Shown piece by piece: positions 1 through 9,800 of a stretch of 64,000 nt of DNA. The stretch comes from Kurthia massiliensis. GTDB taxonomy: Bacteria > Bacillota > Bacilli > Bacillales_A > Planococcaceae. The stretch lies in assembly GCF_000285555.1 (NCBI RefSeq), contig NZ_HE610997.1:97555-161554 (forward strand), read 5' to 3'. The notes below the pieces were generated by a model. The model saw only the letters and a list, made by a program, of their open reading frames with translations. It was not told the origin of the DNA and did not search any database. A program made the position numbers and the translations under genes. Positions within the stretch are counted from its first letter, which is position 1, and every line of letters begins with the position of its first letter.

Positions 1-454
1 GCATGACCCGAATCGTATGGAAAAATGTCACGATGGTGACGTTAATACCTTTTAAATCTTCCGCGAGCACGAGCATTTGTGTTAACCCACCAGGGACACT
101 ACTTAAGAGGGATGTTGGAAAGTCCACTTTTGCAAATTTACTTAATAACCAAGCAAATAGTAAACTAACGCTAAACGTAATGATCGTTACGATCGCCATC
201 ATTGGAATATGTGTATACATATTTTTTAAAATATCGATTGTAAATGCTGTACCGAGTGTATACCCAATCACCATTAAACTATAACTTTTTATTTGCTTTG
301 GCCAATAAAAGCGCCATTTCGTCGTTTGTGAAAAAATGAGCACGCTAATCATTGGTCCTAATAAAAATGGAACAGGAATATGGATAAGTTGGAATAAAAA
401 CGCACCAACTAAACCGACAATTGCCGTTAAGCATAATGCGACAAAATTATTCAT
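1..454 (-). CDS. AbrB-type membrane transporter family protein (partial, 3' end outside window)
   Basis: The first 151 codons of an integral membrane protein read leftward off the window edge. The translation begins MNNFVALCLTAIVGLVG and has several hydrophobic segments. It also carries the family-typical stretches FLLGPMISVLI and SSVPGGLTQMLVLAEDLKG followed by an FFHTIRV element. Those motifs match the AbrB/PF05145 family, once called putative ammonia monooxygenase, whose transport substrate is unknown. The ATG at 454-452 has an AGGAGA ribosome site just upstream (complement of 461-466). The C-terminal half is missing only because the window ends. Function beyond membrane location is not established. 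Confidence 0.75.
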   Translation of the reverse strand, partial: MNNFVALCLTAIVGLVGAFLFQLIHIPVPFLLGPMISVLIFSQTTKWRFYWPKQIKSYSLMVIGYTLGTAFTIDILKNMYTHIPMMAIVTIITFSVSLLFAWLLSKFAKVDFPTSLLSSVPGGLTQMLVLAEDLKGINVTIVTFFHTIRVM

Positions 455-534
455 CGTAATTCTCTCCTTTACCATTCTTTATTATAAATGTTCAGCTTCT
501 AGGAAGCACTTATTTTATTTTTAAAGATATTAAT

Positions 535-549
535 ATTATGTAAACTAAA
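535..549 (+). repeat. 15-bp inverted repeat, left arm (with 1583-1597)
   Basis: The sequence attatgtaaactaaa occurs here. Its exact reverse complement lies at 1583-1597, so the pair brackets the MBL-fold gene at 600-1553. A third copy, in the same orientation as this one, is at 24655-24669, upstream of the other MBL-fold gene. Similarity seems to extend a little into the AT-rich outer flank of all three. It could be an operator, part of a mobile cassette edge, or an AT-rich coincidence. Confidence 0.6.
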
Positions 550-599
550 TGAAAGTGTATACTATTCATGGTAAAATATCGTGTAGAAGGAGGGGACTT

Positions 600-1553
600 A
601 TGTTAACGATTCCAATTATATTCAATGCGCCAAAAAGTGGGTTACAATCATTTAATTGCTATGTGACAGAAAATGATGGGAAACTCGTGTTAATCGATGG
701 TGGTATTCAACATCCATCATTTGAAACTTACGCAGAAAATTGCCTAGCAGCGCATCAGTTGAGTTTCAGTGATATTGATGCGATTTATTTAACGCATCAC
801 CACGAAGATCATGTCGGTTTAGTGAAACGAGTTTTAAAAGAGAAAAATGTACCCGTATACATTCATTCCGAAGCAAAACCACGTTTAACATTTGATGGAG
901 ACTTCCTAGATATGCGTATACAATTTTTCGAGACGTTTTACAAACAAATGAATTGCTTAGAAGATGCGCAGTCGAGATTATCAACATTACGGAATACATA
1001 TGAAAATAGGCATAAATTACGAATTGACGCAGATTATCGTATCGTAGAAGACAATACACAACTAGGTCGGTTTCAAATCATACCATTACCTGGACATTCA
1101 ACAGATTCGATAGGTTTTTATGACGTGAAACGTAAAGAAATGTACGCGGGGGATACTGTTTTGAAAAATACGTCTACCAATGCGATTATCGATCCATTAG
1201 CAAACGGTACATATGTACATGCGAATTGGCAACAACGTGCATCTCTTCAAAAGCTCGCTACGATGGATTTAGAAACGATTTATACGGGGCATCAACCGAT
1301 AATTACAGATGTCGCACAAACAACTTTACTGAAATTAAAAAAGCTCGATCAAAAAGCGGCGAAGTTAAAAACGTTATTAAAAACACCATTAACTGCAAGT
1401 GAAGCAGCAAAGGCATTTTACGGGCCACTTTACGAAAAACAATTTTCACTCGTACTTTCAGAAATTGTCGGTCAACTACATACGTTATACCGACGGGGTG
1501 AAATTGAAGCGACAATGAAAAATGGTATCTATTTATTTCAAAGTAAAGTATAA
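600..1553 (+). CDS. MBL-fold metallo-hydrolase
   Basis: A 317-aa metallo-beta-lactamase-fold hydrolase. The zinc-binding signature THHHEDHVG is clear, with later conserved elements LPGHSTDSIGF and YAGDTVL followed by a TGHQP motif near the end of the domain. The C-terminal ~70 residues look helical, as in the winged-helix tail of RNase Z/glyoxalase II-like MBL proteins that hydrolyse thioesters or similar substrates. I chose the ATG at 600 because AAGGAGGGG sits at 587-595; an in-frame start at 549 has no ribosome site. The gene stands alone and is bracketed by a 15-bp inverted repeat. The substrate cannot be told from sequence. Confidence 0.85.
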   Translation: MLTIPIIFNAPKSGLQSFNCYVTENDGKLVLIDGGIQHPSFETYAENCLAAHQLSFSDIDAIYLTHHHEDHVGLVKRVLKEKNVPVYIHSEAKPRLTFDGDFLDMRIQFFETFYKQMNCLEDAQSRLSTLRNTYENRHKLRIDADYRIVEDNTQLGRFQIIPLPGHSTDSIGFYDVKRKEMYAGDTVLKNTSTNAIIDPLANGTYVHANWQQRASLQKLATMDLETIYTGHQPIITDVAQTTLLKLKKLDQKAAKLKTLLKTPLTASEAAKAFYGPLYEKQFSLVLSEIVGQLHTLYRRGEIEATMKNGIYLFQSKV

Positions 1554-2017
1554 ACAGTTTATTGTTATAAGCTGTTCATACTTTTAGTTTACATAATTAA
1601 ATTATTTTTTAAAACTAATTAGACTGAATTTTCAGATGAAGTTACGTGTATAAGACATTTGTGAGCTGTTGGTTGTTTGATAGGGAATTATTGCTACATG
1701 TTCATTTGCTATTTTGAAGCTTTATCGCGGATAAGTTTAAAGAAATGAGCCGTCTTGAATAATCAATTTTCCTTTTCTGAATCGATTATCGATTTTTAAG
1801 TACTGCTTCGACATTAATAGATGTCGTATGATGATTTAATTTACTCTACGGTGTACCTGCCATAAAAATTCGGCAGATTATAATGCTACATATAGTTACT
1901 ATGCTGGTTCATTGGGAGTGGAGATAAATTAGAAATGTACACATTGGATTATTTAAATAAAATATCGTTGGACGGAGGGTTTCTTAGGAAAAACGGCGAT
2001 ATTTTAATGGAATTTCA
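1554..2017. other. Intergenic region without a supported gene
   Basis: About 460 bases with no ORF that has both a credible start site and family resemblance. It holds the right arm of the 15-bp inverted repeat (1583-1597) and a weak hairpin around 1860-1880. A short reading frame with a poor context begins near 1935 and runs through the terminator at 2018-2054, which argues against it. It may be decayed coding DNA, but I could not recognise any product. Confidence 0.5.
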
Positions 2018-2054
2018 AAAAAGGTTCCCAAATATACATTTGGGAACCTTTTTT
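2018..2054 (+). terminator. Rho-independent terminator
   Basis: A-run, GGTTCCCA stem, short AT loop, TGGGAACC stem, T-run. The structure is symmetric and could act in both directions. It insulates the recombinase gene from whatever is transcribed upstream. Confidence 0.8.
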
Positions 2055-2086
2055 ATGCTAGAATAAGCATTATATGAGGTGATATT

Positions 2087-3040
2087 ATGGAGAAACAGCC
2101 GAAAATTTTACGCGACTTTTTAATCTACTTAACTGCGATTAAAGGGAAATCTCGTCGTACACGTGATGAATATGAATACGACTTAACATTATTTTTTAGA
2201 TTCCATTTGGCAATTTCACGCGATTTGCCAACAGATCAATTAGAAAACATTTCATTAGAGCAATTAACAATCGAACATATTAGAATGATTACATTAGAAG
2301 ATATGTATTTGTTTTTAGAATACTGTGAAGAAATTCGCCACAACAGTGCAGCAACACGTGCTCGGAAAGTTGCTACATTAAAGTCTTTTTTTAAGTATTT
2401 AAAAACACGAAAACATTTGATTATTGAAAATCCGGCGGAAGATTTAGAATCACCAAAAATCAGCAAAAAACAACCTGTTTATTTAAAAGTACCTGAAGCG
2501 CAACAGTTTTTAGACCATATTCCATCAAAAACACATTATTATCGCGATCTCTGTATGATGACTTTTCTACTGAATATGGGGTTACGTGTAACCGAGCTAT
2601 GTCGTTTGTCGTTAAGTGATATTGAAGGTCGATACATAAAGGTGGTCGGTAAAGGGGATAAAGAACGAATCGTTTATATGAACGATCGCTGTATTGAAGT
2701 TTTAAAGTTATATTTGACACATGAAAGACAAAAAAATGTAGAAAAATGTGGAAATGATGCATTATTTTTATCACAGAAGGGTAATAGACTTACGAGACAA
2801 CGCCTTGCAAAAATCGTTAAGGATATTAATAATTCATCAAATTTAAATAAAACGAATTTGACGCCGCATAAACTTCGTCACACATCAGCGACAATGATGT
2901 ACCAGAATGGTGCAGACATCAGAAGTTTACAACAAATATTAGGACACTCTAACATTTCTACTACACAAATCTACACTCATGTAGAAGATGAAATGATCAA
3001 GCGTGTGTTTGAAAATAACCCATTGAATCATAAAGACTAA
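2087..3040 (+). CDS. Tyrosine recombinase (XerC/XerD-like integrase)
   Basis: A 317-aa site-specific tyrosine recombinase. The N-terminal ~110 residues form the core-binding (SAM-like) domain, with KGKSRRTRDEYEYDL typical of Xer proteins. The catalytic domain shows the full set: Arg in NMGLRVTELCRL, Lys in VVGKGDKER, HKLRH, LGHSN, and the nucleophile Tyr in TTQIYTHV. The start at 2087 has a GAGGTGAT ribosome site. It is monocistronic, set between two terminators. The length fits housekeeping-type Xer paralogues, which act on chromosome dimers or dif-like sites, better than phage integrases, and no prophage genes flank it. Whether it is XerC, XerD or an orphan paralogue is not decided by the window. 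Confidence 0.85.
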   Translation: MEKQPKILRDFLIYLTAIKGKSRRTRDEYEYDLTLFFRFHLAISRDLPTDQLENISLEQLTIEHIRMITLEDMYLFLEYCEEIRHNSAATRARKVATLKSFFKYLKTRKHLIIENPAEDLESPKISKKQPVYLKVPEAQQFLDHIPSKTHYYRDLCMMTFLLNMGLRVTELCRLSLSDIEGRYIKVVGKGDKERIVYMNDRCIEVLKLYLTHERQKNVEKCGNDALFLSQKGNRLTRQRLAKIVKDINNSSNLNKTNLTPHKLRHTSATMMYQNGADIRSLQQILGHSNISTTQIYTHVEDEMIKRVFENNPLNHKD

Positions 3041-3066
3041 TATATATACGCTTTTATAATCATATA

Positions 3067-3100
3067 AGATGAATAAATAAATATTTATTCATCTTTTTTT
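3067..3100 (+). terminator. Terminator of the recombinase gene
   Basis: A perfect 12-bp stem (AGATGAATAAAT / ATTTATTCATCT) with a 4-nt loop, followed by a T-run, 26 bases after the stop codon. Confidence 0.85.
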
Positions 3101-3188
3101 ATAGTTTTACAATTACGGAAAAAATACTATAAGTTTTGTGGTAAAATAGTTTTATGATATCTAGGTTTTTAACTTGGAGGGAGAATGG

Positions 3189-4895
3189 ATGAAAGACTTT
3201 TCTAATATAACATCACCTATTTTAAATTTTTTAGAATTAGATGACGTTTCTACCGGTAACTTGATGGGTGCACTAAATGAGGCAGTAATTGTGGCAATTA
3301 CCGATGAAAAAGGAAAAATCATATCGGCGAATAAACAATTTTGCGAAATTTCCCAATACAGCACTCAAGAATTAATCGGTAAAGATCATAGCATTCTAAA
3401 CTCTGGCTATCATTCTCCAACTTTTTTCAAAAACTTATGGAAGACGATCGGCAGTGGTGAAACATGGTATGGCGAAATTTGTAACCGTGCAAAAGATGGG
3501 TCATTGTATTGGGTTAAAACAGTGATTGTGCCTGTACTTAATGAAAAAGGGAAACCTTATCAATACATTTCAATTCGAACAGACATTACAGAACAAAAAA
3601 ATACATCGCGCTTAAAACAATTCGCTTATCATGACGAACTGACAGGTTTACGAAATGCACGTTCATTGAAGATTCACTTTAAAGAATGCATTCGACATCA
3701 GACAGTAGATGAAAAAGCTTCTGTATTGATTTTATTGAATATTACACGTTTAAAACAAATTAATGATGGTTATGGGCATTTTATTGGCGACTTATTTTTA
3801 TTAGAGCTTACAAAAAAATTCCAAGAGATTATCGCGAAAAACGGCGATTTATTCCGTTATAACGGCAAACAGTTCATTATTTTAACGACAAAAGAATATT
3901 ATGAAACAATCACACATGAGATTTTGCAATTATTTGAACATGCTTTCACGATTGAACATGTACAATTTTATTCTACCGTTAATATCGGTATCGCTTTTTA
4001 TAAAGAACATGCTGATACGTTAGAAGTATTATTAAAGTATGCAGATCTTGCAATGTTAGAAACGAAGAAAGAAAAAGGTAATCGCATTCTAACATTTAAT
4101 TGCAATATGAATTTGATGATTGAACAACAATTAGACTTAGAAAAAAGATTAAGAGATGCGTTATTTAATGATAAGATGATGCTCTTTTATCAACCAAAAT
4201 TCGAAGCGAAAACACACCGTCTTGTCGGTATGGAAGCATTAATGCGTTGGTATGACGAAGATTATGGTTTTATTCCACCGATTAAGTTTATTCCATTTGC
4301 CGAAGAAGTCGGTTTAATGCCAATGCTGGGTGAATGGGTATTGATGACAGCTTGTAAGCAAATGACGCATTGGCTTGAAAGGTATCCTGATATCGATTTA
4401 CGTGTCGCCGTCAATATTTCACCGCTTCACTTGCAAGAAAAAGATTTTGTATGCAACGTCAAACATATTTTAAGACAAACAGGCTTAAATCCTAGCCATT
4501 TAGAAATTGAAATTACCGAACTCTCATTTATGCATGGCACAGATGAAGTAGCGCAGACGATTCGCCAATTAAAAGAATTAGGCATTTCTATTGCAATCGA
4601 TGACTTTGGTACAGGCTATTCGGCATTAGGTTATTTAAAAACATTCCCGATTGATACATTAAAAATCGATAAATCATTTGTCCGTGGTATTAAAGCAGGC
4701 ACAAATGACGAGTCTATGGTGACAGCAATCATTAATTTAGCACATATTATGAATATGTCTGTCGTTGTAGAAGGTGTTGAAACAATTGAGGAGTTAGCTG
4801 TGATTGAACGTGCAAAAGGTGATATGATTCAAGGATATTACTTCCATCCAGCATTACCTGTAGAACAATTCGATGTCTTATTGAGAGAATTATAA
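3189..4895 (+). CDS. PAS-GGDEF-EAL protein, likely c-di-GMP phosphodiesterase with degenerate GGDEF
   Basis: A 568-aa soluble signalling protein. A PAS domain with PAC tail covers about residues 28-140 (AVIVAITDEKGKIISANKQF ... ISIRTDITEQK). A GGDEF-fold domain follows at ~145-305, and an EAL domain at ~318-568. The cyclase signature is RYNGKQF instead of RYGGDEF, so diguanylate cyclase activity is very unlikely. The EAL half keeps MEALMRW, VNISPLHLQ, EITELS, DDFGTGYSALGYLK, VVEGVET and QGYYFHPAL, as expected of an active c-di-GMP phosphodiesterase. I start at the ATG at 3189 behind GGAGGGAGA; an upstream TTG at 3174 overlaps the ribosome site. It is monocistronic. The ligand of the PAS domain is unknown. 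Confidence 0.9.
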   Translation: MKDFSNITSPILNFLELDDVSTGNLMGALNEAVIVAITDEKGKIISANKQFCEISQYSTQELIGKDHSILNSGYHSPTFFKNLWKTIGSGETWYGEICNRAKDGSLYWVKTVIVPVLNEKGKPYQYISIRTDITEQKNTSRLKQFAYHDELTGLRNARSLKIHFKECIRHQTVDEKASVLILLNITRLKQINDGYGHFIGDLFLLELTKKFQEIIAKNGDLFRYNGKQFIILTTKEYYETITHEILQLFEHAFTIEHVQFYSTVNIGIAFYKEHADTLEVLLKYADLAMLETKKEKGNRILTFNCNMNLMIEQQLDLEKRLRDALFNDKMMLFYQPKFEAKTHRLVGMEALMRWYDEDYGFIPPIKFIPFAEEVGLMPMLGEWVLMTACKQMTHWLERYPDIDLRVAVNISPLHLQEKDFVCNVKHILRQTGLNPSHLEIEITELSFMHGTDEVAQTIRQLKELGISIAIDDFGTGYSALGYLKTFPIDTLKIDKSFVRGIKAGTNDESMVTAIINLAHIMNMSVVVEGVETIEELAVIERAKGDMIQGYYFHPALPVEQFDVLLREL

Positions 4896-4923
4896 AGGCT
4901 CGGATTTATATCCGTACATACAA

Positions 4924-4956
4924 AAAACCTTTCCTGATTCAAAGGAAAGGTTTTTT
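4924..4956 (+). terminator. Terminator after the EAL gene
   Basis: AAAACCTTTCC stem, short loop, GGAAAGGTTTT stem and T-run, 28 bases downstream of the stop. Confidence 0.85.
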
Positions 4957-5024
4957 ATGTAATAAGACTTATATTATAGTTAGGCATAAAATGTCATAAT
5001 ATTCATTATACTGGAGGGGAAACT

Positions 5025-6518
5025 ATGAAAAAATTAGTAGCAATTACGGCAACAACTGCTTTGACATGTACATTTGTTGGGGCACCTACAACAAATGCAG
5101 TAACAACAGTAAAAATTAAAAATAATAAACTTGTCTATACTAAAACAGGAAAAATCGTCAAAGGCTATAAAGTTTATAAAGAGAAGCTATATAAAAATGG
5201 TGTGCTTGCAGCGGGTAGCGTAAAATACGGTAAAGGTACAAAAATGAAAATATACAAAAATGGCGTATTAAAATCAGGTATCACTGTTACAAAAGATTTT
5301 AAATATGCATTTAAAAATGGATCGTTAATAAAAGGTAATTATACGCATCACGCTACTGATAAAGAGGTGATATTTAAAAATGGCATGCGCACGCATTTAA
5401 TCGAAATTAAAAACGGAAAACTATATGATAATGGTAAATTGAAAACAGGAAAATATGTGATGCAACGTAGCTTTTATAAAGAAACAGTCTTCGATGGTGA
5501 CTATTTAACATTATTTGTGAACGGTAAAGTGCCTACGGGGTATGTAGAAGCTACGTATAAAAATGAAACGTATATGTTTAAAGATGGTGGCACTGGAGAA
5601 TTTTTTGGCACAACGCCATTTTATTATAACGGCGTTGTTTATATACAAGGAAAACCAGCACCAAAAGATACATACGTATTATGCGACGACGACAAATTAT
5701 ATTACAACAATCAACCATTTACTGGTGAATATAATCAAACTGAATATAAAGATGGTGTATTACAATATAAAACGATTCAAGAACCGTATGAGTTAGATTT
5801 AAAAGCATTGATCGCATTAAAAGATGATGCAACAATCTCAGCTGAAACACGCGCTCAACAATTCAATGAAACAACAGCTATATTATCAGCATATATGCAT
5901 GAACATTTATCAGAACTATCTAATAGTTATCTGGAAATGGATGATGTTGGCTCGTATGATGAAACGATTGCACAAGAAAAATTAGTAGGCGATATGCAAA
6001 AACTTGCACAAATAGCGCGTAGCATTGAAGGTACAGAAAGCGCTCAAGTACAAATAGAGAAAAATTTAAAAGAGATTTATCTTCATTTCAATCTTTATTA
6101 TGATAATGGACATCTATTAGATGGCGAAATAAACGGCAATATTTACAGTAACGGATTTTTAGAAAATACGAAATTCGAAAAAGAGTTATCAGCTGCCTAT
6201 GAAGATGTATATCGTGCAGAACAAACATTTGAAAACGCTGAATATAAAAATAAACCAGAGCAAGCAAAAGCGGCTGTAATACCAATGGTGGAAACACTTC
6301 AAGTAATGCTTGAAAAAGCGATGATTGTCTTAGCAGAACACGAACAACCAACTTACGAAAACGCGAAACCAGCTATAGAATTCGCGACAAATCGTATTCA
6401 AGGGAGTAAAGAAACATTGCGAACAATTGAAAACGCGTTACAAACATATGATATAGCAGTAGACTTAGAACCGCTTCAACAAACGATGGAAAAAGCGTAT
6501 ACAGCGATTGGCGAGTGA
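5025..6518 (+). CDS. Secreted repeat protein, family member 1 (tandem paralogue locus)
   Basis: A 497-aa exported protein of unknown function. It has an N-terminal signal peptide of about 26 residues (MKKLVAITATTALTCTFVG..., cleavage near TNA|VTT). Residues ~30-245 are built of short aromatic/glycine beta-hairpin repeats of the type LYKNGVL..G, IYKNGVLKSG, YAFKNGSLIKG, LYDNGKLKTG, reminiscent of wall- or glycan-binding hairpin repeats. Residues ~250-497 are mostly helical. The same middle module occurs in the 1122-aa protein downstream (its residues ~332-820) and in the broken third copy, but this member lacks their N-terminal domains. Ribosome site GGAGGGG precedes ATG 5025. No LPXTG motif or membrane anchor is visible, so release or non-covalent surface binding is inferred. 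Confidence 0.7.
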   Translation: MKKLVAITATTALTCTFVGAPTTNAVTTVKIKNNKLVYTKTGKIVKGYKVYKEKLYKNGVLAAGSVKYGKGTKMKIYKNGVLKSGITVTKDFKYAFKNGSLIKGNYTHHATDKEVIFKNGMRTHLIEIKNGKLYDNGKLKTGKYVMQRSFYKETVFDGDYLTLFVNGKVPTGYVEATYKNETYMFKDGGTGEFFGTTPFYYNGVVYIQGKPAPKDTYVLCDDDKLYYNNQPFTGEYNQTEYKDGVLQYKTIQEPYELDLKALIALKDDATISAETRAQQFNETTAILSAYMHEHLSELSNSYLEMDDVGSYDETIAQEKLVGDMQKLAQIARSIEGTESAQVQIEKNLKEIYLHFNLYYDNGHLLDGEINGNIYSNGFLENTKFEKELSAAYEDVYRAEQTFENAEYKNKPEQAKAAVIPMVETLQVMLEKAMIVLAEHEQPTYENAKPAIEFATNRIQGSKETLRTIENALQTYDIAVDLEPLQQTMEKAYTAIGE

Positions 6519-6581
6519 CAATCAATCCATAGTATCACGCTTGCTAACAGGCAAACTGATAGTATTATGAAAAGTAATGCG

Positions 6582-6716
6582 TATGGACAGGTAACAAATA
6601 TTCGATGTTTTGTACTGACCTTTAATTTGGACGGCAAAGCAATTTATTCAACGAATGAGTTCAAATATGCGATTAAGAAACGGAGCGTAGATGTCACAAC
6701 ATCCATAATTCAATAA
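6582..6716 (+). pseudogene. Decayed fragment of a secreted repeat-protein paralogue
   Basis: An open reading stretch without a start. It contains YGQVTNIRCFVLTF, NLDGKAIYS and TNEFKYAIKKRSV, then a stop at 6714-6716. These line up with the family segment YGKVPNMKLYRNGIL and KDYKYAFKDGSL in the 1122-aa protein (and FKYAFKNGSLIKG in the 497-aa protein). It therefore looks like the remnant of another family member or of the original 3' end of the upstream gene. It has no ribosome site and many substitutions at the glycine positions. The rest of the 6519-6867 gap shows only the terminator at 6731-6758 and the promoter region of the next gene. Confidence 0.6.
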
Positions 6717-6730
6717 TAGCGCAGTAAAAA

Positions 6731-6758
6731 AGAGTGGCACTAGGCTCACTCTTTTTTT
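6731..6758 (+). terminator. Terminator between secreted paralogues 1 and 2
   Basis: AGAGTG ... CACTCT stem preceded by an A-run and followed by seven T residues. It separates transcription of the 497-aa gene from the 1122-aa gene. Confidence 0.75.
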
Positions 6759-6867
6759 ATGACCTACGTTGGATATAACAAGTAGACAAAAAATGCCATA
6801 ATAGAATATAGTATTACGAGCCTAGTTTTAAGAAAAAATAGGTAAAAATATTGAAGGAGTATCAAAT

Positions 6868-9800
6868 ATGAAAAAATTGATGACACTTACGCTTACAGCA
6901 GCAGTAGCGACATCTATGATAGATGTACCGACAGTAATGGCGGAAGATACAACTGTAACAACACCTGTATCAGCATATACAGATATGAAATTAATGGAAG
7001 TAAAAGATGGGCAATTCGATGAAAATGGTGAAGCATATTTCACCCTTACAATTGAGCAAGAAGGCTTTTATCGTCTTGTAGGTGACAATATCGATCAATA
7101 TAAAACTGCAATTACTCAAAATAAAGAGCAATTAGAAAACGCAACATTTCAATCCGCTTCTAAATTACGTATCCTAAAAAAAGGAACGTATTATGTGAAA
7201 GTCAAAGGCACGCCAAACGCAACATATCATTTCAAATTTGCAGAGCGTACATTTGATATGGATCAAGCGTGGCCAATTTCAAAGAAAATCGCTATACCTT
7301 ATTATATGGAGCGTGAAGCTTATGCGACACTTGAACTCAAAGATGATAAATATATTCGATTCATGGGACACTCTGCTACTTCAGATAAAGCAGTCAAAGC
7401 ATTGTCGTTAAAAAATGTCGCAACAGGTGAAACATATATTGCAAAAAAAATCTCTAATTATGCATTTTCATCAAATGCACCAGACGGTACATACCACGTT
7501 GATCTTGTATATACAGATGAATTCAAGAAGAATCCTATCGTTGGGAAACTGGAATTGAGATATACATTAGCAGAACACTTACCGTTTAATGAAAGAGTGT
7601 CATCAAAAACAACGGCTGGTGAAACATTTACACTGAATTTAGAAAAAGATACGAAAATCCAATTCACATTAATGGATCCAAAAGGAAAAAAAGGAAACAA
7701 TCAACGATTCTCAATTTATGATGATCAACATCGCCTCGTAAAACGTGTGCATATTCAACGAGACCAAGCTTCTCGAATGTTCACGTATACCGTTAAAAAA
7801 GGGCGTTATAGTGTAAGTGCAGATAATACAGACATTGAAGCGCTTGTAAAAAATGTTGTTGATACAAATACGAAGTTTAAACTTAAAAAAAATGTACTTG
7901 TTCATGCTGACACAGGGAAAGTTGTTAAAGGCTATCAAGTTTATAAAGAGAAATTGTATAAAGATGGCGTTCTTGCAACAGGTCGCGTTAAATACGGCAA
8001 AGTTCCAAATATGAAGTTGTATCGTAACGGGATATTAGAACAAGGCCTCTATATTGCAAAAGATTATAAATATGCATTTAAAGACGGTTCACTCATTAAA
8101 GGAAATTACACGTATGAAACGGAAATGGGTGTCGATGCGATTTTTAAAGATGGCGTACTCACACATTTAATGGAATTAAAGGATAACACTTTATATGACA
8201 ACGGCAAAATCCATCAAGGCCGTTACGTACTAAATACGTATGCATACGACGAAAATGAAATTGACGGCACGTACTTACAATTATTTATTAACGGCAAGCT
8301 CGCAACAGGTTATGAAGAAGGTACGTATCAAGGCGAAACGTATATGTTTAAAAATGGTGTTACAGGTGAAAGTCGATTTGGTTTCGGTAATTTTTATTAC
8401 GATGGAAAAGTGTATGAAAACGGGAAACCGAAAAGTGGTTATGCATCTGTAGGAGGTACACTATATTATGATCATCAACTATTTACAGGTACGTTGAATG
8501 ACAGATACTACGAAAAGGGTATACCTCAATATTATGTGATGACGAAAACATATGAACAGAAAGTGGCCGACACAGTTGCTTTAAAATCAGAAATCGGTCA
8601 TCAGTCAGATGAGGCAGTTGCTCAATTATTAAAAGAAAAAACAACAGATGTGCTTGCCTATTTAGATGAAAATGAGTCGATGATTTATGATGACTATGGT
8701 CATGAAGTAGATGATGGAATTGGTTCTCTCTATTATGACGATCCATTAAATATCGCTCGTACAATTGGTGGACAGTTGCAACAAATAGATGATGTAGCTA
8801 CACAGTTAGGTGAAGCGGCATTAGAAACGCATGAATTATTACAACAACGTTTAAAAGAGATTTACAAAGAATTTGATTTATATTATGACAATGGGGCATT
8901 ACTAGATGGTGAATACGAAGGAAATGTATACGAAGATGGGGAGTTAATCGGAGCTGCATTAAATATTGCGTATAATGAAACGCAAACTACTTTTTTAACA
9001 AGTGGTTACGGGGACATTGTGAAACAAAAAGATGAACAAGCAATTAAAGCACAGCTACAAGACTATGTTGACGCGGTAACAAAAAATATCAATGCGGCAA
9101 ACGCGATCGTTAAGGCGTCTCAAAATCCAGATTATCCTAAAGTAGACTTATATAAAGAAAGTGCTACATCAACGATTAACGATAGTATGAAAACATTCCG
9201 TTTCATTAAAAATGTGATGAACACCTATAATGCTGAAGCAAATTTAGCACATTTACAAGAAGCGATGACAGCAGGATTTGCATTATTAGACAAAGCGATT
9301 GATTTTAATGAGTTAGATGAGAAAGCGGTTTATCAAGATATGAAATTATTAGATGTTCAAGATGGGACATTTGATGGTAAAGGTTACGCGTACTTTAAAG
9401 TCGATTTAACAGCAGCTGCAGGTAACTATACGTTTGCTGGTAATGACGATGTGAAATCGTATACGATCTTCGCTGCTGAGAATCCTGAAAATGTTAAGCA
9501 ATCTCAGCAATTAGGTGCGACAGAATTACGCTATTTAGAAAAAGGTACGTACTATATGGCAGTAAAAGGCCAACCGAATCAACCATATCATTTCAAACTA
9601 AAACGTCGTACGTATGGCGTTGAAACGATGAACGTACTAAACGCCGCTTCATCAGATTATGATCGTACAAATGTCGTGAAAGTGCCGATTTATCAAACAA
9701 ATCAGCCAAACGCAAAAATCAATTTAACAGCAAACCAACATATTCAATTTTTAGCTTTACCATCTGATACAACAGTAATTGATGCCCTTGAACTAACAAA

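Noticed and set aside
1935..2063. A 42-codon frame (MYTLDYLNKISLDGG...) upstream of the recombinase
   Set aside because: It reads through a perfect intrinsic terminator and has no ribosome site.
2087..3040. Tyrosine recombinase as marker of a prophage or integrative element
   Set aside because: No tRNA, att-like duplication, excisionase or phage genes nearby; the protein reads like a chromosomal Xer paralogue.
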